The translations under genes were made by a program, and so were the position numbers. Shown here in pieces: positions 41,454 through 49,890 of a stretch of 64,000 nt of DNA. The notes under the pieces are model-generated. The model made no database searches. It had not been told where the DNA came from and was given only the letters and a program-made list of their open reading frames with translations. Source of the DNA: CAZFLD01 sp964519835 (lineage in GTDB: Bacteria > Spirochaetota > Spirochaetia > DSM-27196 > CAZFLD01). The stretch spans positions 1-64,000 of the forward strand of contig CAZFLD010000013.1 of NCBI GenBank assembly GCA_964519835.1. Direction: 5' to 3'. Every line of letters begins with the position of its first letter. The stretch's first letter is position 1.

Positions 41454-42562
41454 CAGAACACCTCCCGTTTGCCGAACTGGCGCAGGTTATATACAATGAC
41501 AGGAATAACCGCGACCAAAATCACCACCGCGATGGCCGATCCTCGACCGTAGTGGAGGAACTTAAACATCTGTTTGTACTGCTGGCTGGCCAGCACCTCC
41601 GTACCAAAAAGCCCGTTTGTCATCGCGAAAACGATATCGAAAATCTTTAAGCTGAGGAGCAAGATGGTCGTCGCCACGGTGACGATGGTGCTCACGATAT
41701 GAGGGATAATAATCTGGAACACTATGCGGAATTCCCCCGCGCCGTCGATCCGAGCCGCCTCGATTAACTGGCTCGGTACCTGCTTGATTGCTGCGGACAG
41801 AATTACCATCGCAAAGCCCGTTTGTAGCCAAACGAATATGGCGATCAGAAAAAACGTGTTCCAAGGGCGCAAGGTCAACCAGTTTACCGGGTCGCTACCG
41901 AGTCCCGTGACAATCGCATTCAAAATACCGACTTGCGCCTGTTCAGCTCCTCGAAATGCGTACACAAACTTCCAGATAACTCCCGCACCGACGAATGAGA
42001 TGGCCATGGGTAAGAAGATAAGCGACTTCGCGACGCGCTCCATTCTGGAGCGGTCGGCCAGAAGAGCAACCATAAGCCCGAAAATCACCGCCCCGCCCGT
42101 GCCGAATACAAGCCACAGCAGGTTGTTCAGGAAGGCCGTGAGCATTGTTCGGTCAGAGAAGACGTAGATGAAGTTCTCGAGGCCTACAAAGTCGCTTCCG
42201 AACTTGCCGAAGAAACTCAGGACCAGGCTCCTAATCGTAGGGACAAACAGGTACCATCCGAGAACGATCATGGCGGGGCCCACAAATAAAAACGGCGTCA
42301 AACGACCCCGCCACCGGTCCGGTAGCTTTTCAATGAGCCAATTGGCCACAAAATAGAGCGCAGCAACTCCGCCCACTCCCCATATAACCGCCACGACCGT
42401 GATAACGATCTGAGGAGCACCGCTATCACGGAGGAAGATAAAACCCAAATAGAGGACTACAAACGTGACGGCGGGAACAAAGACCGAAACCAGTACTCGC
42501 CCGACCGTCATCATCGCCGCCTGCAGCGGTCCGACGGATTGCTCGACCCGCAGATCACCCAT
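41453..42562 (-). CDS. Sugar ABC transporter permease, MalF-like
   Basis: 369-residue inner-membrane permease with about eight transmembrane helices, the first two extra ones (about 20-75) being usual for MalF-type partners. The coupling loop reads EAARIDGAGEFRIVFQIIIP. GGAGG lies 6 bp before ATG 42562, right after the T-run of the internal terminator, so translation depends on readthrough. The TGA stop overlaps the next permease start by one base. Together with the MalG-like protein it forms the channel for the solute bound by the lipoprotein or periplasmic protein encoded upstream. Confidence 0.93.
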   Translation of the reverse strand: MGDLRVEQSVGPLQAAMMTVGRVLVSVFVPAVTFVVLYLGFIFLRDSGAPQIVITVVAVIWGVGGVAALYFVANWLIEKLPDRWRGRLTPFLFVGPAMIVLGWYLFVPTIRSLVLSFFGKFGSDFVGLENFIYVFSDRTMLTAFLNNLLWLVFGTGGAVIFGLMVALLADRSRMERVAKSLIFLPMAISFVGAGVIWKFVYAFRGAEQAQVGILNAIVTGLGSDPVNWLTLRPWNTFFLIAIFVWLQTGFAMVILSAAIKQVPSQLIEAARIDGAGEFRIVFQIIIPHIVSTIVTVATTILLLSLKIFDIVFAMTNGLFGTEVLASQQYKQMFKFLHYGRGSAIAVVILVAVIPVIVYNLRQFGKREVF

Positions 42563-42578
42563 ACCACACCTCCTTCAC

Positions 42579-42624
42579 AAAAAAGACCGGGGCTGACGGG
42601 CCGACCGCCCTATCAACCCCGGTC
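42579..42624 (-). terminator. Internal terminator between binding-protein and permease genes
   Basis: Minus strand: GACCGGGG (42617-42624) pairs with CCCCGGTC (42585-42592), extended inwards by further pairs and an inner GGG/CCC stem, and is followed by TTTTTT (42579-42584). It lies about 27 bp after the binding-protein stop and 17 bp before the permease ATG. Partial termination here would lower permease output. Confidence 0.85.
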
Positions 42625-42650
42625 GAGTTGTTAACCGGCCACAGTAGGCC

Positions 42651-43922
42651 CTACTCGGGCCAACTGTCTTCGATCATGTCCAAGACTTCCTCGATAGGTA
42701 CTCCGGTTACCGCGTCCGTCATGCCGGTCCAGAAGGTTCCGGCGCCAACCTCCGCAGGCATTAGGTCCGACGCATCAAAGCGAAAGACCTCTGCGTTGAC
42801 TAGGATTCGCGCCAAGTCGGCCTCGATCGATGAGCCGTAGTCGTCAAAATCCTGATCCTGGTGGGGGAAGAGCGCACCGCCTGCACGGGCCCAGCTTTCG
42901 CCGGACTCCCATGTTGTCAGGTACTCGAGAAACTGCGTGATGGCGTCGGTTTCCACAAACATGCCGAACTGGTCCCCACCGCCAAGTACCGGTGTTCCCC
43001 ATCGTGGATCGATTTCCGGCAGGGCAAAAACACCAACCACTTCCTCGACGTTGTCCTGAACCGAATCCTGCATAAAGCCGATGATAAAGTTCCCTTGACG
43101 GTGGAGCATTGCCTGTGGCGGATCGGTGAACAACGGTTGTACCGCGTCGCCAAAGTTGGTTGTGGCAATCGACTGAGGCCCGCCCAGGATGTAGTCTTGG
43201 TTGCCCCAGATTCCCAGCATGTAGTCGGCCGCTTCGCGCACAGCGGGATCGTTGAACGGAATTTCGTGGTTGACCCACTGGTCATAGACCTCGGGGCCGG
43301 CCGTTCGAAGCATAACGTCTTCCATCCAGTCGGTAGCCGCCCAGCCGGTCGCGGCGCCACTCTCAATGCCAACCGACCACGGGGTTCGGCCGTCGGCGAC
43401 CATTTGATCCATAAGATCGACCATTTCGTCCCAGGTTTCAGGAACTTCGTAGCCTGCGGCCTCAAACTCCGGTTTGTTGTACCAAACAAAGCTTTTGGCG
43501 TTTACGCGGTGAAAAACTCCAAAGACCTGGCCCTCGTAGGAACCGAGTTCCTTCCACGCCGGCGTGTAGTTCCGGTCGATGCGCCGTACAACACTTTGTG
43601 GAAGCGGAAGCAAGGCTCCCCGTTCGGCGAAGTTTTTCATGAGGCCGGGTTGCGGCATTGCGGTTACGTCGGGCGGGTTTCCCGCTTCCACTTGCACGAT
43701 GATTTGCGTCTCGTACTCGCTGGAGGGTTGATAGATCACATCGATTCCCGTCCGCTCTTCGAAGGGCACCAACGCCTCCTCAAAGCGGAGCGCTTCCTGG
43801 TCGCGGAACGCCCCAAAGACGTTGACTACGTCTTCCTCCGGTTCCGGCTCCGCACCGCCTCCCGCGAAGGCAATTGCCGGTAGCACGGCGATTGCCAAGA
43901 GCAATAACAACACCTTTTTCAT
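42651..43922 (-). CDS. Extracellular sugar-binding protein of ABC importer
   Basis: 423-residue periplasmic solute-binding protein (family 1, CUT1 type). The signal peptide is MKKVLLLLLAIAVLPAIAFA, cleaved before GGGAEPEPEED, an acidic-Gly lead. The mature protein shows VNVFGAFRDQEALRFEEALVPFEERTGIDV at the first lobe start (residues about 34-63), a NPPDVTAMPQPGLM segment, a YEGQVFGVFHRVNAKSFVWYNK hinge region and a WESGESWARAGGALFPHQD C-terminal part. AGGAGG lies 5 bp before ATG 43922. It is the first and probably most abundantly made gene of the operon: it has the promoter and operator upstream and a terminator just after its stop. The ligand is probably a mono- or oligosaccharide. Confidence 0.93.
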   Translation of the reverse strand: MKKVLLLLLAIAVLPAIAFAGGGAEPEPEEDVVNVFGAFRDQEALRFEEALVPFEERTGIDVIYQPSSEYETQIIVQVEAGNPPDVTAMPQPGLMKNFAERGALLPLPQSVVRRIDRNYTPAWKELGSYEGQVFGVFHRVNAKSFVWYNKPEFEAAGYEVPETWDEMVDLMDQMVADGRTPWSVGIESGAATGWAATDWMEDVMLRTAGPEVYDQWVNHEIPFNDPAVREAADYMLGIWGNQDYILGGPQSIATTNFGDAVQPLFTDPPQAMLHRQGNFIIGFMQDSVQDNVEEVVGVFALPEIDPRWGTPVLGGGDQFGMFVETDAITQFLEYLTTWESGESWARAGGALFPHQDQDFDDYGSSIEADLARILVNAEVFRFDASDLMPAEVGAGTFWTGMTDAVTGVPIEEVLDMIEDSWPE

Positions 43923-43996
43923 TTCGACCTCCTGTTTTGGTCGTGGACTCTACCCGCCACACCGGCGGGCCGGCGAGCCTGAGCGTGCCAGTAACT

Positions 43997-44011
43997 CGCG
44001 TTAGTAACGCG
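43997..44011. promoter_or_regulatory. Palindromic operator, probable LacI-family site
   Basis: CGCGTTAGTAACGCG is a perfect 15-bp inverted repeat around a central G. It begins directly next to the -10 box of the operon and covers the expected transcription start. The operon encodes its own LacI-type regulator, so this is the prime candidate for its binding site. Confidence 0.75.
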
Positions 44012-44040
44012 ATTATAGCAGCGGTTTTCCTTGGACGCAA
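44012..44040 (-). promoter_or_regulatory. Sigma70 promoter of the sugar ABC operon
   Basis: Minus strand: TTGCGT (44035-44040), 17-bp spacer, perfect TATAAT (44012-44017), immediately followed by the operator palindrome. The predicted mRNA start is about 80 bases before ATG 43922; the leader contains a small hairpin (CCCGCC/GGCGGG at 43953-43969). Confidence 0.8.
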
Positions 44041-44116
44041 GGAAAAGTTTCTCGACTGATTCAAAGATTCCCTGGGTCGTACCCACGGACGGGTCGTTCT
44101 GGTAATCTGTGAAGAT

Positions 44117-45475
44117 ATGACCAATAGCAAACAATCAGGCGTCCTCGATATCCTTGTTGTTGATGACGAGGTCGACCTCGCCGAGGACCTGTCACGCTTC
44201 TTCCAGGAGCTTGGTCACAAGGCCGAGGCCGCCGGGAGTGGCGAAGAGGCTTGGGACAAACTTCTTACGCGAGAGTTTCAGCTTGTTGTAACCGACGTCA
44301 CTCTACCGGGTATGTCCGGGGTCGATCTGGTCAACCGGGCGTATAAAAAGCGTGTGCCCGTCCAGTTTGTGCTGATCTCAGGCCAAGAGCAGGTCATCGA
44401 GTCGATAAATGCGATGGAGCTTGGTGTGCTGGACTTTTTGTCTAAACCGGTGGAGCTCGAGGATCTCGAGGCGCTTGTGAAAAAGGCGCGTGACGAATCC
44501 GGCGATTACTCGTTTTACACCCACGCCACAGGTACTGTCCGGATTTTCTCGCAGAAGATGCGGAACGTGTACCGCAAGCTTCGAAAGCTCCAGGACTACC
44601 CCACGATACCCGTACTGATCCAGGGGGAAACGGGCACCGGCAAGGAAGTCATCGCCAAATACCTTCACTTTGAGAATCCCCAGATTGAAGGCGAGTTTAT
44701 CGCGCTCAACTGCTCCTCCCTTGGGCGGGAGCTTTTTGACGCGGAGCTGTTTGGCTACGAAAAGGGTGCGTTTACCGGTGCCGACAGTAAGGGAAAGCCG
44801 GGCAAGCTCAAGCTGGCGGAAAAAGGTACCCTATTCTTGGACGAAATCACGGAGTTGACTCCGGATCTGCAGGCCAAGCTATTGCGTGTGCTCCAAGAGC
44901 GGGAGTACTACCGCGTCGGCGGCACCCGGCGCCAGGTGGTCGACACCAGGATTGTCTGCGCCACAAACAAAAACATCGAGCAGCTGGTCAAACAGGGCGC
45001 TTTTCGCGAGGATCTCTTTTTTCGGCTTACGACCTGCAAAGTCGATATTCCGCCTCTACGATTGAGGAAAGAAGAGATACTGCCCCTGTTCTGGTCCTTT
45101 GTGCGAGAGATCGGCGACGAGCTCAAAAAACATGTCGAGGACGTGGAACCGCCGGTTATCGACCGACTTATGGATTATGCCTGGCCGGGAAACGTACGGG
45201 AAATGAAAAACCTTATTACCTCCCTTCTGCTGTTCGCAGACGGTCCGGTTGTTACGGAAGCTATGGTGGAGCCGCTTCTCTTGCACAATCACCGGCCGGA
45301 GCAGGTCCTCTACGGTTTGGAGCTGCCGGAGGGAGGACTCGACTTGAATCACCTTTTGGTCCGGATAGCGGCCAAGGCCATGGAACGTCACGGTGGGGAT
45401 TCCCGGGCCGCAGCCGCGTACCTGGACATCACCGAAGGGGATCTGTCGCGACTCTTGGCAATCACGGTGGAATAG
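44117..45475 (+). CDS. NtrC-type sigma54 response regulator
   Basis: 452-residue transcription activator. The receiver (about 10-125) has DILVVDDEVD, acceptor Asp60 (VVTDVTLPG) and LSKPVE. The AAA+ domain (about 145-370) has Walker A GETGTGKE (170-177), the sigma54-contacting GAFTGA loop (217-222), Walker B TLFLDEI and the R-finger region FREDLFFRL. The C-terminal Fis-type helix-turn-helix (about 415-448) reads AAKAMERHGGDSRAAAAYL. It is followed by a stand-alone receiver (25 bp) and then a histidine kinase gene, and these three probably form a signalling unit. No sigma54 promoter was found in the window for its targets. It is divergent from the sugar ABC operon. Confidence 0.95.
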   Translation: MTNSKQSGVLDILVVDDEVDLAEDLSRFFQELGHKAEAAGSGEEAWDKLLTREFQLVVTDVTLPGMSGVDLVNRAYKKRVPVQFVLISGQEQVIESINAMELGVLDFLSKPVELEDLEALVKKARDESGDYSFYTHATGTVRIFSQKMRNVYRKLRKLQDYPTIPVLIQGETGTGKEVIAKYLHFENPQIEGEFIALNCSSLGRELFDAELFGYEKGAFTGADSKGKPGKLKLAEKGTLFLDEITELTPDLQAKLLRVLQEREYYRVGGTRRQVVDTRIVCATNKNIEQLVKQGAFREDLFFRLTTCKVDIPPLRLRKEEILPLFWSFVREIGDELKKHVEDVEPPVIDRLMDYAWPGNVREMKNLITSLLLFADGPVVTEAMVEPLLLHNHRPEQVLYGLELPEGGLDLNHLLVRIAAKAMERHGGDSRAAAAYLDITEGDLSRLLAITVE

Positions 45476-45500
45476 GCATGAGTTTTGCAAGTTTGCCGGT

Positions 45501-45857
45501 ATGCGGCTCCTGATAGTAGATGACGAACGGGTCTGTCTTGAAGATCTGCGAGCAGCACTCAAACCGGCCGGGTACGCAATCGATACGGCCACAAACATGT
45601 CCGACGCACTGGAACTGTACCGAGCCGACCCGCACGATTGTGTCATCACCGACTTTCGGATGCCCGAAGGTGACGGCGTCGAGCTCCTCGAACAACTCCC
45701 ACACAACGCCAACGTGGTTATTATCAGCGGATACGGCAGCGAAGAGATTCGCGGCCGACCCGGAGCCGAGCGGGCCGTCGCCTTCTTGGCAAAACCCGTG
45801 AACTTTCGAGATCTTTTGAACATCCTTGATTCTCTCGAAGAGTCGGAACGGAAATAG
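45501..45857 (+). CDS. Stand-alone receiver-domain protein
   Basis: 118 residues, consisting only of a CheY-like receiver: RLLIVDDERV, acceptor Asp51 in VITDFRMPEG, Ser in VVIISGYGSEE and Lys in FLAKPV. The start ATG 45501 gives a complete domain and nothing more; there is no strong ribosome site, so translation may be coupled to the upstream regulator gene (25 bp away). It lies between the NtrC-type regulator and the kinase, and could be a phosphate sink or an intermediate in a relay. It ends 25 bp before the kinase start. Confidence 0.88.
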   Translation: MRLLIVDDERVCLEDLRAALKPAGYAIDTATNMSDALELYRADPHDCVITDFRMPEGDGVELLEQLPHNANVVIISGYGSEEIRGRPGAERAVAFLAKPVNFRDLLNILDSLEESERK

Positions 45858-45882
45858 GCATCCGCCGCGGAGAGCTGTATTT

Positions 45883-47928
45883 GTGCAACAGTTTGAATTA
45901 ACCGCCATAGTAGCGGACGCCGAAACCGGACAACGCCGGGTGGTGGCGGAAATGCTGCGCAGCTACGGTGTGTTGGTGCTCGGGGCCGGTTCCTTTTTGG
46001 ATGTCGAGGCACAAATCGCAAGACCCGGCGCCGATGTTTTGTTTATTTCCCTAGACAGCCTGCCGCATCTATCGGCGCTGTCGGATCTTTTCAATCGCGC
46101 CGGAACGGTTGAACTGGTGCTTTTGAGTACCGCTCCCACCTCGAGGCAGTTGTCATACGCCTTTGAAATGGGCGCTCTCGACTTTTTGAGCAAACCTATC
46201 GATGACGCTCGCCTCAAACGGACCTTGTCTCGTGTAGTCCGGCGACGGCAGGTGAGCGGATCCGCCGCAGAGTCGGCGGCGGAGATAGGCGGTTCGGGGA
46301 CTTCCTTTGACGTTGTTGAGTCGCCTCGCAACGCCTCCGGCTCACAGGCTTTGGGCCACGGCTTCGACGATCTGCTCCTCCCGGTCGTTCGGCTGGATAG
46401 AAGCACCCAGGCAGTCGAGGCAAATACGGCCGGTTTGGACCAATTGGGTTTTTTGTTTTCGGATGAAACCGGGATCTATACCACGGAGGGTACGCGGATC
46501 TCACGGTCCAAGCTCCTCTCAGACATCCTGGAGCACCCCGTCTCGCGGCAGATCCGGGTTGTTACCCAAGCGGGCGCGCCAAGACGTTTTGCCCTTTTCC
46601 CCGCCGAATTGCCGGACGGCATTTTGGTTGCCGGCGTAGACGTCACGCAGTCGGAGGCTAAGTCCGACCGTCTGTCGCGGCTTGTACACCGCTATCAACA
46701 CGCCCTCACCGACCTGGGTCTTTTTAACCGCTGGCTCACGGTGATAAACGCGGAAGCCGACCCGATCTCCGTTCTGCCGAGACTGTGCGAGGAAGCCGAG
46801 GAGTTGGCCGGCATAACCCGTATGGCGGTCTACCGCGCAAACGACGAAGAAGGGTTGACCTGTATAGCCGAATCGCCCACAGAATCCGCAGCCGGTGCGC
46901 CGGCGGTTGTCGAGGTGGACGAGTTGCCGAAGGGCTTTGGTTTGGACCGTGTGCACCTGCTTACGCGTTTTGACGGACTTTCTGAGCACATTCAGGCCGT
47001 TCTCGATGAGTGCAACATCAAGGCAATCCTCACACGGCCGCTGTCGGGGGACGATCAGCTTTACGGTATCGTTGTGTTCGCAACGGACACCAGACGCTAC
47101 TTCGGGCGGCGGGTGCGCGCCGTTACCGAGATTGTTGCCGGTGCCGTAACCGTGGCGCTGCGTCGCCACGAGCTGATTCTGGCGTTGAATCGAGTGGATT
47201 CTGAGCGTAGGGCAAAGCAGCGTATGCTGGAACGGGCCGAACGGCTGACGTCGCTGGGCAGTCTTGCGTCCGCAATTGGGCACGAGATCAATCAGCCGCT
47301 CCAGTCAATCAAGATCATCGCTGAGAGTGCCCTTATGTGGGCCGCCCGCGAGGGTCGCAGGCCCTCCTACGAGTCCTTGCTCGAGAGCATGGAGCGCATT
47401 ACGGATCGCGCACGGTGGGCCGCCCAGATAGTCAAAGACATGAAGACGATGATCAAGGAGCCCACGGACATCGAGACGCGCCCGGTGGAGCTGGAGCCGA
47501 TTATCATCACGTCTCTCCGAGACCATGAGTCCCGTCTCGAGGACGTTGATTGTGTTGTGGCGGTTCCTGGCGATCTTCCTCCCGTTATCGGGAACAAGAC
47601 ACAGTTGCGGCAAGTGTTTGCGAACCTGATCCGTAATGCCGCCGACGCCATGCTCGAGCACGATCAGCCGTGGCGGTTGACTATTCGCGCATCGGCGGGA
47701 ACGGACAGTGTGCGTGTTGAGGTGTGCGATACCGGCCCCGGTGTTCCGGACGCCGCAAAGCGCAGAATATTCGACCCGCTCTTTTGTGTTCGGAAGTCAC
47801 AGGCGGGGCAGGGTCTAGGCTTGTTTGTGGTGCACACGATCCTAAAGACACTTGGAGCGACGGTGGAAGTTGAGGACAATACGCCCCGCGGCGCAAAGTT
47901 TGTCTTGGTGTTTCCCGTTGCGTGGTAG
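45883..47928 (+). CDS. GAF-domain sensor histidine kinase with degenerate receiver
   Basis: 681 residues, cytosolic. Residues about 5-120 look like a receiver fold (FELTAIVADAETGQRRVVAEML, GALDFLSKPID) in which the acceptor Asp position is Ser56 and one acidic residue is gone, so it is probably not phosphorylated. A PAS-like part (about 165-255) and a GAF domain (about 285-430) follow. The HisKA helix has His467 in AIGHEINQPLQSIK; the HATPase has NLIRNAADAM, CDTGPGVPD and GQGLGLFVVHTI, all intact. GTG 45883 is preferred because GGAGAG lies 8 bp upstream. With the NtrC-type regulator and the receiver upstream it forms a three-gene phosphorelay; the signal is unknown. Confidence 0.9.
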   Translation: MQQFELTAIVADAETGQRRVVAEMLRSYGVLVLGAGSFLDVEAQIARPGADVLFISLDSLPHLSALSDLFNRAGTVELVLLSTAPTSRQLSYAFEMGALDFLSKPIDDARLKRTLSRVVRRRQVSGSAAESAAEIGGSGTSFDVVESPRNASGSQALGHGFDDLLLPVVRLDRSTQAVEANTAGLDQLGFLFSDETGIYTTEGTRISRSKLLSDILEHPVSRQIRVVTQAGAPRRFALFPAELPDGILVAGVDVTQSEAKSDRLSRLVHRYQHALTDLGLFNRWLTVINAEADPISVLPRLCEEAEELAGITRMAVYRANDEEGLTCIAESPTESAAGAPAVVEVDELPKGFGLDRVHLLTRFDGLSEHIQAVLDECNIKAILTRPLSGDDQLYGIVVFATDTRRYFGRRVRAVTEIVAGAVTVALRRHELILALNRVDSERRAKQRMLERAERLTSLGSLASAIGHEINQPLQSIKIIAESALMWAAREGRRPSYESLLESMERITDRARWAAQIVKDMKTMIKEPTDIETRPVELEPIIITSLRDHESRLEDVDCVVAVPGDLPPVIGNKTQLRQVFANLIRNAADAMLEHDQPWRLTIRASAGTDSVRVEVCDTGPGVPDAAKRRIFDPLFCVRKSQAGQGLGLFVVHTILKTLGATVEVEDNTPRGAKFVLVFPVAW

Positions 47929-47972
47929 TGTCACCCGGGAGTTTCTACTAGGGCGCGGAACGCACGTACGGC

Positions 47973-48911
47973 CTAGTGGATATGCGGCAGCCCTGAATAG
48001 CGAATAGTGTCTTCGCTCTTTTTGCCGACTTCTCCGAGTGCTTGGTTGAAAAGATCCCGTGGATCTTTCGGCCGTGGTTCCTGGTCGTACGACGCCACAC
48101 CCGCGACAATACAAGCATCCGCGATTGAGGCCACCTCTCCCTCACCCTGGGCCTGCTCGGCGATACGGAGCAGCGGAATCCCGATTTTCTCGCGTGGTGC
48201 ACGCGTGACTACCACCGCAACCTGGGACAGGCCGATTTGCATGGCCACGTCGGACCGACGACAGTTGCGTTGGGCAACCGCCAGCAACTCCTCCACCGCG
48301 TGCTCCAAACGGCCGGAGTCCGAAATACCCCGGACCTCCAATACCGCAAGCGTGAGTGGATCGCGGTACCGTTCCGATGCGTCCCACAAAAACTCGAGCT
48401 GGTCGACAAGCTGCGGGCGGTAGATCTCGGCTATGTAATCCACGTTTGTCCATCGAGAAACCAAAAACAGGAGCAGACGCCGTAGTGCGATTGTATAGAG
48501 GACGGATATGCCGAACAGGATAAGGATCGGCAGAATCAAAGACGCGGATGCCAGTCCCTCGAGCCCCAGGAAGTCGTCCGTAGAGGGCATCATGATAAAC
48601 GAAACGATCAAAACGGCAACAAATAGCAAACCGTAGAGAATCGGGAACTTAAGGGCAAATCCTGCGCGTGCGGCGGCGGCGTACTCCGCCTTTATGATAA
48701 AGCCCGCCGCCGTTCCAATGGCCAAAATCAGGAGAGCCGTTAGTACAAGACCGGGCAATGAATCCGAATCTAAATACCCGATTGCAAGCAGAATAGCGGT
48801 GACTGCTGCCACCGTTGCCCCCGCGACGAGACCGCTTTTGAGGAGAGTGTTGTTGTTTGTTGCCAGCATAATCACGCCATGACGGTCGCGTTCGGATACC
48901 ACTGTTGCCAT
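47973..48911 (-). CDS. Membrane protein with degenerate GGDEF-like domain
   Basis: 312 residues from ATG 48911, which has AAGGGGTG upstream. Residues about 20-155 hold five or so hydrophobic helices (for example LVLTALLILAIGTAAGFII and LYGLLFVAVLIVSFIMM). The C-terminal part (about 185-300) has the layout of a GGDEF domain: RYRDPLTLAVLEVRGI, RNCRRSDVAMQIGLSQVAVVV and ADACIVAGVASY, but the signature GGDEF is replaced by GLSQV, so it should not make c-di-GMP. It might bind nucleotide or act as a receptor. It is convergent with the kinase gene and divergent from the SDR gene. The long upstream extension to 49226 lies inside the divergent SDR gene and is rejected. Confidence 0.7.
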   Translation of the reverse strand: MATVVSERDRHGVIMLATNNNTLLKSGLVAGATVAAVTAILLAIGYLDSDSLPGLVLTALLILAIGTAAGFIIKAEYAAAARAGFALKFPILYGLLFVAVLIVSFIMMPSTDDFLGLEGLASASLILPILILFGISVLYTIALRRLLLFLVSRWTNVDYIAEIYRPQLVDQLEFLWDASERYRDPLTLAVLEVRGISDSGRLEHAVEELLAVAQRNCRRSDVAMQIGLSQVAVVVTRAPREKIGIPLLRIAEQAQGEGEVASIADACIVAGVASYDQEPRPKDPRDLFNQALGEVGKKSEDTIRYSGLPHIH

Positions 48912-48972
48912 TATTACACCCCTTAACGGTATTATAGCATTTTGTACTACCATTAGTAGTTTGGAGGGAAGC

Positions 48973-49890
48973 TTGAACACCGCTCTGGTAACGGGGGCGT
49001 CGGTCGGGATCGGTCGCGAAATCGCGGCACAACTGGCGGACCGTGGCTTCGACCTTATTATCAGCGCGCGCCGTGCGAACGCTCTCGAGGAGGTGGCCGA
49101 CGACATCCGACGGAACACGAGTCGGAGTGTAGTCGTGGTTCCGGCCGATTTGAGCCTGGATAGCGATGTGAGCCGTCTTGTGGCCGCCGCATTGGATGCG
49201 TCCGCGCTGTCCGTGTTGGTGAACAACGCCGGTTCTGGATACTACGGCGGGTTTTTCGATGGCGACGCCACCGTCTACGATTCGATGATCGGCCTAAACT
49301 GTGCGGCGTTGACACGGCTGTGTCGCGCGATTATTCCGCGAATGGTCAACACGGGCGTAGGCCGCGTTATGAACGTTGCGTCCGTTGCCGCGTTCCAGCC
49401 CGGCCCGCTTATGGCGGTGTACTATGCCACAAAGGCCTATGTTCTCTCGTTTTCCCAGGCGCTTTCCCGAGAGCTCTTGGGTACCGGAGTGACCGTTACG
49501 GCGTTGTGTCCCGGTCCTACCCGTAGCGAGTTTCACATGCGCGCCGGAATCCCCGGCCCGGACGAGCACGCGGGCGCAGCGGCCGCAGGCTCCGGTGCCC
49601 CCACCGCCGGCCAAAGCGGTGACGAGGCGGCCCTGGGAAAAACCGGCGCCGGCGCGCCGGGCAACGGTTCCGCACCGCGGTCGGCACGTCGTGGCAATGC
49701 CATGGCCCACAAACACATGCCGGATTCGCGTACCGTAGCGTCCTACGGTATCCGGGCAATGATGCGAGGAAAGCGGGTCGCCGTACACGGCCTTCTCTAC
49801 AAGGTCTCCATCTTTGCCGAGCGGTTTCTGCCTCGGCGCTTTGTGGTCAACTCGGTCTACCGCTTGCAGAGCTCGAGGCCCGAGTCGTGA
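48973..49890 (+). CDS. Short-chain dehydrogenase/reductase
   Basis: 305-residue NAD(P)-dependent SDR. TALVTGASVGIGREIA is the nucleotide-binding TGxxxGxG motif, LVNNAGSGYYG the NNAG motif, the catalytic Ser in MNVASVAAF and the Tyr-Lys pair in YYATKAY. Near residues 195-248 a low-complexity run of Gly, Ala, Ser and Pro interrupts the substrate loop. TTG 48973 has GGAGGG 4 bp upstream; TTG 48961 is possible. The thioesterase gene starts in its stop codon (GTGA overlap), so both are coupled, perhaps acting on an acyl substrate. Confidence 0.9.
   Translation: MNTALVTGASVGIGREIAAQLADRGFDLIISARRANALEEVADDIRRNTSRSVVVVPADLSLDSDVSRLVAAALDASALSVLVNNAGSGYYGGFFDGDATVYDSMIGLNCAALTRLCRAIIPRMVNTGVGRVMNVASVAAFQPGPLMAVYYATKAYVLSFSQALSRELLGTGVTVTALCPGPTRSEFHMRAGIPGPDEHAGAAAAGSGAPTAGQSGDEAALGKTGAGAPGNGSAPRSARRGNAMAHKHMPDSRTVASYGIRAMMRGKRVAVHGLLYKVSIFAERFLPRRFVVNSVYRLQSSRPES

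Noticed and set aside
42861..43883. 340-codon plus-strand open frame opposite the sugar-binding protein gene
   Set aside because: Antisense shadow; the minus strand has a signal peptide and binding-protein segments, and lies in an obvious operon.
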